A model generated the notes under the pieces. It was not told the DNA's origin. It was given only the letters and a program-made list of their open reading frames with translations, and did not search any database. Shown in pieces: positions 29,678 through 32,978 of a DNA stretch of 32,978 nucleotides (positions are counted from its first letter, which is position 1; each line of letters starts with the position of its first letter). Source of the stretch: Micromonospora sp. 15K316 (GTDB lineage: Bacteria; Actinomycetota; Actinomycetes; Mycobacteriales; Micromonosporaceae); contig NZ_SMKG01000045.1 in NCBI RefSeq assembly GCF_004348525.1, forward strand, positions 1 to 32,978, read 5' to 3'. The position numbers and the translations under genes were made by a program.

Positions 29678-30522
29678 CCACGGTCCTGTCTCCGTTCGCG
29701 CTGTGGCTCGGGCTGCGGGAGGGCGCCGACGCGGCGGCCCGCTCCGGTGAACTGGTCGACGCGGTCCGCGAGCGGTTGCCCGCCGGGCCGCTGACGATCC
29801 ACGACCTGGGCAGCGGTACCGGCTCGATGCTGCGCTGGCTGGCTCCGCTGCTGCCCGGCCCGCAGCACTGGACCCTGTACGACCGTGACCCGGAGCTGCT
29901 CGCCCTGGCCGCCGGAGTCGCCCCCGGCTGCGGCCCGGACGCGACGAGCGCCCCGGTCACGTCCCCGCTGACCGCCGCCGACGGGGCGGCGGTCACCGTG
30001 GCGACCCGCTGTGCCGACCTGACCCGGCTCACCGACGCTGACCTTGCCGAGGCCGACCTGATCACCGCCTCCGCGCTGCTGGACATGCTCACCGCCGAGG
30101 AGATCGAGCGGGTGGTGGCGGCCTGCGCCGGGCGGCCCACCCTCTTCATGATCTCGGTCGTCGGGCGGGTACGGCTCAGCCCGGCGGACCCGCTCGACGC
30201 GGAGATCGCCGGGGCGTTCAACGACCACCAGCGCCGCAGCGTCGACGGCCGGCGGCTGCTCGGGCCGGACGCCGTCACCGCCACGGTCGAGGCGTTCACC
30301 CGGCACGGCGTGCCGGTCCTGACCCGACCCAGCCCGTGGCGGCTCGGCGCGGAGCAGGCGGAGCTGACCGCCGAGTGGTTCCGCGGCTGGCTCGGGGCGG
30401 CCTGCGAGCAGCGTCCCGAGCTGGCGCGGCGGGCGGCCGGGTACGCGCGGCGGCGGCTCGCCGAGGCCGCCGCCGGCCGGCTCGCCGTGCTCGTCGAGCA
30501 CGAGGACCTGCTGGCGGGCTGA
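29674..30522 (+). CDS. Class I SAM-dependent methyltransferase
   Basis: 282 aa. SAM-binding motif I is DLGSGTGSMLRWLAPLL (from residue 44), followed by TLYDRDPELLALA (acidic end of strand 2), CADLTRL and ADLITASALLDMLTAEEIERVV. The C-terminal part may cap the acceptor. It would methylate an intermediate of this cluster on O, N or C; which is unclear. A longer upstream frame is a shadow of the glycosyltransferase, so GTG 29674 at the overlap is the start. The next gene begins 64 bp later. Confidence 0.88.
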   Translation: MTTVLSPFALWLGLREGADAAARSGELVDAVRERLPAGPLTIHDLGSGTGSMLRWLAPLLPGPQHWTLYDRDPELLALAAGVAPGCGPDATSAPVTSPLTAADGAAVTVATRCADLTRLTDADLAEADLITASALLDMLTAEEIERVVAACAGRPTLFMISVVGRVRLSPADPLDAEIAGAFNDHQRRSVDGRRLLGPDAVTATVEAFTRHGVPVLTRPSPWRLGAEQAELTAEWFRGWLGAACEQRPELARRAAGYARRRLAEAAAGRLAVLVEHEDLLAG

Positions 30523-30586
30523 ACCGTTCGGGTCCGGTGCCCGTGCCTATCAGGGAGAGCGATCTTTCGATGGGGGGCCGGCGCGG

Positions 30587-31549
30587 ATGTTCTGGGCGTG
30601 GGCACGGGCACTCGGCGGTGTCGGGCTGCTCGGCGTACTGCTGTGGCAGGTGGGCGGGAACGCCTTCATCGACGGCCTGGCGCTGATCGACGGCCGGGCG
30701 CTGGCGGTGGCCGTCGCGATCGGCGCGGTCACCACGGTCTGCGGCGCGTGGCGGTGGAGCCTGGTCGCCGGCGGGCTGGGCGTACGACTGCCGCTGCGCA
30801 CCGCGGTCGCGCACAGCTACCGGGCGGTGTTCCTCAACGCGACGCTGCCCGGCGGGGTGCTCGGCGACGTGCACCGGGCGGTCAGCCACGGGCGGGACGC
30901 GGGGGACGTCGGCCGCGGCGTACGCGCCGTGGTGTGGGAGCGCACCGCCGGTCAGGTCGTCCAGGTGCTCCTCGCGCTGGTGCTGCTCGCCCTCCTCCCG
31001 TCGCCGGTGCGGCCGTACCTGCCGATGGTGGGCGTGCTCCTGGGCGTCGGTGTGCTCGGTGCGGTGCTGGCGGCCCGGGTGCTGCCGAGTGCGGGGCGGT
31101 CCCGGTGGGCGAGGGCGGCGCGCGCGGTCGCCGGCGACGTACGGGCGGGTCTGCTCGCCCGGCGCACCTGGTGGGGCGTCTCCGTCGCCTCCGCGACGAT
31201 GGTCGCCGGGCACCTGGCGACGTTCCTGCTCGCGGCGCGCACCGCCGGAGCCACCGCCCCGCTGTCGCGGCTGCTGCCGCTGACGCTGCTCGCGTTGCTG
31301 GCGATGGGGCTGCCGCTGAACGTCGCCGGCTTCGGCCCGCGGGAGGGCGTGGCCGCCTGGGCGTTCGGCGCGGCCGGCCTGACCGCCGCCCAGGGGGTGG
31401 CGACGGCGACGGTGTACGGGGCGCTGGTGCTGGCCGCGAGCCTGCCGGGCGCCGTGGTGCTGCTCGGTCGACGGATTCCGAATCCTCTCTCGCCCGGCGG
31501 GCGGACCCCGCCGCTCTTGGGACGGCGGGAAGCTTCCCAGCGTGGTTGA
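30587..31549 (+). CDS. Lysylphosphatidylglycerol synthase TM/UPF0104-type membrane protein
   Basis: 320 aa with seven or eight hydrophobic segments. Family marks are AHSYRAVFLNATLPGGVLGDVHRA (conserved N-x-x-x-P-G-G-x-x-G-D loop), WERTAGQVVQVLLA and LPLNVAGFGPREGVAAWAF. Such proteins are flippase-like parts of MprF or stand-alone proteins beside glycosyltransferases. In this operon it may move a glycosylated lipid or product across the membrane. ATG 30587 is preceded by GGGGGG at 9 bases. A palindrome (GGGAAGCTTCCC, 31527-31538) lies in its 3' end. Confidence 0.85.
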   Translation: MFWAWARALGGVGLLGVLLWQVGGNAFIDGLALIDGRALAVAVAIGAVTTVCGAWRWSLVAGGLGVRLPLRTAVAHSYRAVFLNATLPGGVLGDVHRAVSHGRDAGDVGRGVRAVVWERTAGQVVQVLLALVLLALLPSPVRPYLPMVGVLLGVGVLGAVLAARVLPSAGRSRWARAARAVAGDVRAGLLARRTWWGVSVASATMVAGHLATFLLAARTAGATAPLSRLLPLTLLALLAMGLPLNVAGFGPREGVAAWAFGAAGLTAAQGVATATVYGALVLAASLPGAVVLLGRRIPNPLSPGGRTPPLLGRREASQRG

Positions 31550-31573
31550 GTGTTGACACGGAGCGGGTACTAC
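31527..31573 (+). promoter_or_regulatory. Possible internal promoter/operator before the GTP cyclohydrolase II gene
   Basis: The 12-bp perfect palindrome GGGAAGCTTCCC (31527-31538) is followed by TTGAGT (31546-31551), a 16-bp spacer and TACTAC (31568-31573). TTGACA at 31553-31558 is a perfect -35 box but has no -10 at proper spacing. The 63-bp gap before the next ATG breaks the otherwise tight operon, so separate control of the last two genes is plausible. Confidence 0.3.
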
Positions 31574-31612
31574 GCGCGGCCGCGCCAGGCCGCGCCGGAG
31601 GTAAGGAGACGC

Positions 31613-32266
31613 ATGTCGGAAGCACTTCCCGTCGCGACGATCCGTACCCAGGTGACCGTGCCGCTGCGGTTCCCGGACGGGTACGCCACCAGCGCCCGGG
31701 TGTTCACCTTCAAGGGGCTGGTCGACGGCCGGGAACACCTGGCGTTCGGGCTCGGCGACTGGGCGGGGGCGCTCGACCGGTACGCCGACGGCGGGCCCGC
31801 GCCGCTGGTCCGCCCGCACAGCGAGTGCCTGACCGGGGACGTGTTCGGCAGCCAGCGCTGTGACTGCGGCCCGCAGTTGCGCGAGGCGGTCGAGCGGATC
31901 GCCGAGGCCGGGGGGTTCCTGCTCTACCTGCGGCAGGAGGGTCGCGGGATCGGCCTCTACGCGAAGCTCGACGCGTACGCGCTGCAGGACGCGGGGCTGG
32001 ACACCTACGAGGCGAACGTGGCGCTGGGCCACGGCGAGGACGAACGGGACTACAGCTCTGCCGCGCAGATGCTCGCCGCCCTCGGCGTCCCCGGCATCGT
32101 GCTGCTGAGCAGCAACCCGGAGAAGGCCATCCAGCTCGACCGGCTGGGCGTGACGGTGACCGAGCGGGTGCCGACCGGGGTGTACCTCTCCCCGGTGAAC
32201 GCCGACTACCTCGCGGCGAAGGCCAGCCGCGCGGCCCGCACCCCCGACCTGCCGGCCGTCCGGTGA
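31613..32266 (+). CDS. GTP cyclohydrolase II (RibA-like)
   Basis: 217 aa. It opens the imidazole ring of GTP, releasing formate and pyrophosphate to give a ribosylated diaminopyrimidinone phosphate. All known active-site residues are visible: zinc ligands Cys72, Cys83, Cys85 (HSECLTGDVFGSQRCDCG), RQEGRGIGLYAKL, Tyr122 (E. coli Tyr105), and Asp143 and Arg145 in DERD. No DHBP-synthase domain is attached, unlike RibBA of riboflavin operons. From memory, some Streptomyces paralogues of this family stop at the formamido intermediate; sequence alone does not exclude that here. ATG 31613 follows AAGGAG. The stop overlaps the reductase as GTGA (32263-32266). Confidence 0.92.
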   Translation: MSEALPVATIRTQVTVPLRFPDGYATSARVFTFKGLVDGREHLAFGLGDWAGALDRYADGGPAPLVRPHSECLTGDVFGSQRCDCGPQLREAVERIAEAGGFLLYLRQEGRGIGLYAKLDAYALQDAGLDTYEANVALGHGEDERDYSSAAQMLAALGVPGIVLLSSNPEKAIQLDRLGVTVTERVPTGVYLSPVNADYLAAKASRAARTPDLPAVR

Positions 32267-32961
32267 CGGCCGGGCCGGCGCGGCCGTACGTGCTGCTGAG
32301 CTGCGCGACCTCCATCGACGGCTACATCGACGACGCGACCGACCAGCGGCTGCTGCTCTCCAACGACGACGACTTCGACCGGATCGACGAGGTGCGGGCC
32401 GGCTGCGACGCGATCCTCGTCGGCGCGGGCACGGTGCGCTGCGACGACCCGCGGTTGCTGGTCCGCTCGGCGGGGCGGCGGCGTGAACGGGTGGCGGCCG
32501 GGCTGCCCGGCACGCCCGCCAAGGTGACCATCACGGCTCGGGGTGACCTGGATCCGTCGGCCCGCTTCTTCACGGCGGGGGAGGCCGAGCGGCTCGTCTA
32601 CTGCGCCTCCGGCGCGCTGGAGAAGACCTGCGAACGGGTCGGCGGGCTGGCGACGGTGATCGACGGCGGCGAGCCGCTGGACCTCGTGGAGGTGCTCGCC
32701 GACCTCGCGACCCGGGGGGTGCGCCGGTTGATGGTGGAGGGCGGGGGCAGCGTGCACGCACAGTTCCTCGCGGCCGGGCTCGTGGACGAGCTGCACCTGG
32801 TGGTCGCGCCGTTCTTCGTCGGTGACTGCCGGGCGCCGCGGTTCGTCGCCGACGGCCGGTACCCGTGGCACCCGGGCCGGCGCGCCGCCGTGGCGGAGGT
32901 CCGCCAGATCGGGGACGTGGTGCTGGTCCGCTACGCCCTCTCCGACCGCTGCCGGTCCTGA
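32263..32961 (+). CDS. RibD C-terminal/dihydrofolate reductase-fold pyrimidine reductase
   Basis: 232 aa. It has SCATSIDGYI (about 13-22), LVGAGTVRCDDPRLLVR (52-68) and VEGGGSVHAQFL near residue 165, the NADPH-binding features of RibD-C and archaeal or fungal Rib7 reductases. The deaminase half of bacterial RibD is absent. It should reduce the ribose of the GTP cyclohydrolase product to a ribityl chain. Translated from GTG 32263 at the stop of the cyclohydrolase gene, it almost surely uses that enzyme's product. It ends 17 bases before the window edge, so further operon genes may lie outside. Confidence 0.9.
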   Translation: MTAGPARPYVLLSCATSIDGYIDDATDQRLLLSNDDDFDRIDEVRAGCDAILVGAGTVRCDDPRLLVRSAGRRRERVAAGLPGTPAKVTITARGDLDPSARFFTAGEAERLVYCASGALEKTCERVGGLATVIDGGEPLDLVEVLADLATRGVRRLMVEGGGSVHAQFLAAGLVDELHLVVAPFFVGDCRAPRFVADGRYPWHPGRRAAVAEVRQIGDVVLVRYALSDRCRS

Positions 32962-32978
32962 GTGGGGCGGGCCCGACG

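Noticed and set aside
31550..32961. Ordinary riboflavin operon
   Set aside because: No DHBP synthase, deaminase, lumazine synthase or riboflavin synthase is seen, there is no FMN riboswitch-like leader, and the upstream partners are unrelated to flavin synthesis.

Overview
The window is very GC-rich, dense, actinobacterial chromosomal DNA: strong third-position GC, many GTG starts, 4-base stop/start overlaps, and LuxR, TetR, PadR and MarR regulators. Two short intergenic repeat families (peptides beginning MSERSERI and [12 protein letters not shown]) and a short inverted-repeat element ending in GCGTGTGTC are, from memory, typical of Micromonosporaceae. Micromonospora or a close relative is the best guess. 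No tRNA, rRNA, CRISPR array, transposase or phage gene was seen.

Layout. (1) 127-5305: a branched-chain-amino-acid-type ABC importer (two ATPases, two permeases, one lipoprotein) with its own promoter and terminator. Its two ATPase genes are separated by an 80-bp tandem repeat. (2) 5306-6273: a regulatory stretch with a promoter and a possible leaderless mini-gene, then a TetR regulator. (3) 6342-9868: a large LuxR/LAL regulator, a MITE-like element touching its stop codon, and a GNAT acetyltransferase. (4) 9977-17714: a catabolic regulon. Alcohol dehydrogenase, aldehyde dehydrogenase and TetR lie on the minus strand; two acyl-CoA dehydrogenases, a MaoC hydratase and an acyl-CoA ligase lie on the plus strand. 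Nearly identical 19-bp inverted repeats overlap the -10 of both promoters. Together these enzymes would take an alcohol through aldehyde, acid, acyl-CoA and enoyl-CoA to a 3-hydroxyacyl-CoA. (5) 17746-19762: an inositol-monophosphatase-like protein with altered metal ligands, a small acidic repeat protein and a Nei-type DNA glycosylase. (6) 19815-21763: a PadR regulator with an ABC exporter whose ATPase carries an extra N-terminal domain. (7) 21864-24356: a MarR, MFS exporter and isochorismatase-fold operon. (8) 24431-32961: the most unusual part.

Region 8 has a membrane sulfatase-fold enzyme and a CDP-alcohol phosphotransferase on the minus strand. Divergent from them are a zinc-less MDR dehydrogenase, a very divergent QueD/6-pyruvoyl-tetrahydropterin-synthase homologue, a GT4 glycosyltransferase, a methyltransferase, a flippase-like membrane protein, a GTP cyclohydrolase II with all its catalytic residues, and a stand-alone RibD-C-type reductase. 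This looks like a pathway from GTP to a modified pyrimidine or pterin that is glycosylated and methylated, perhaps at the membrane. It is not ordinary riboflavin synthesis, and the product is unknown.

The most striking sequence structure is at two gene junctions (967-1146 and 28480-28595). In each, an original 4-base stop/start overlap seems to have been expanded by two tandem repeat units. Each unit is itself a mini reading frame with a Shine-Dalgarno-like stretch, ending in the overlapping ATGA or GTGA of the next. Unit lengths (80 and 56) are both 2 modulo 3, as an unbroken chain of overlaps requires.
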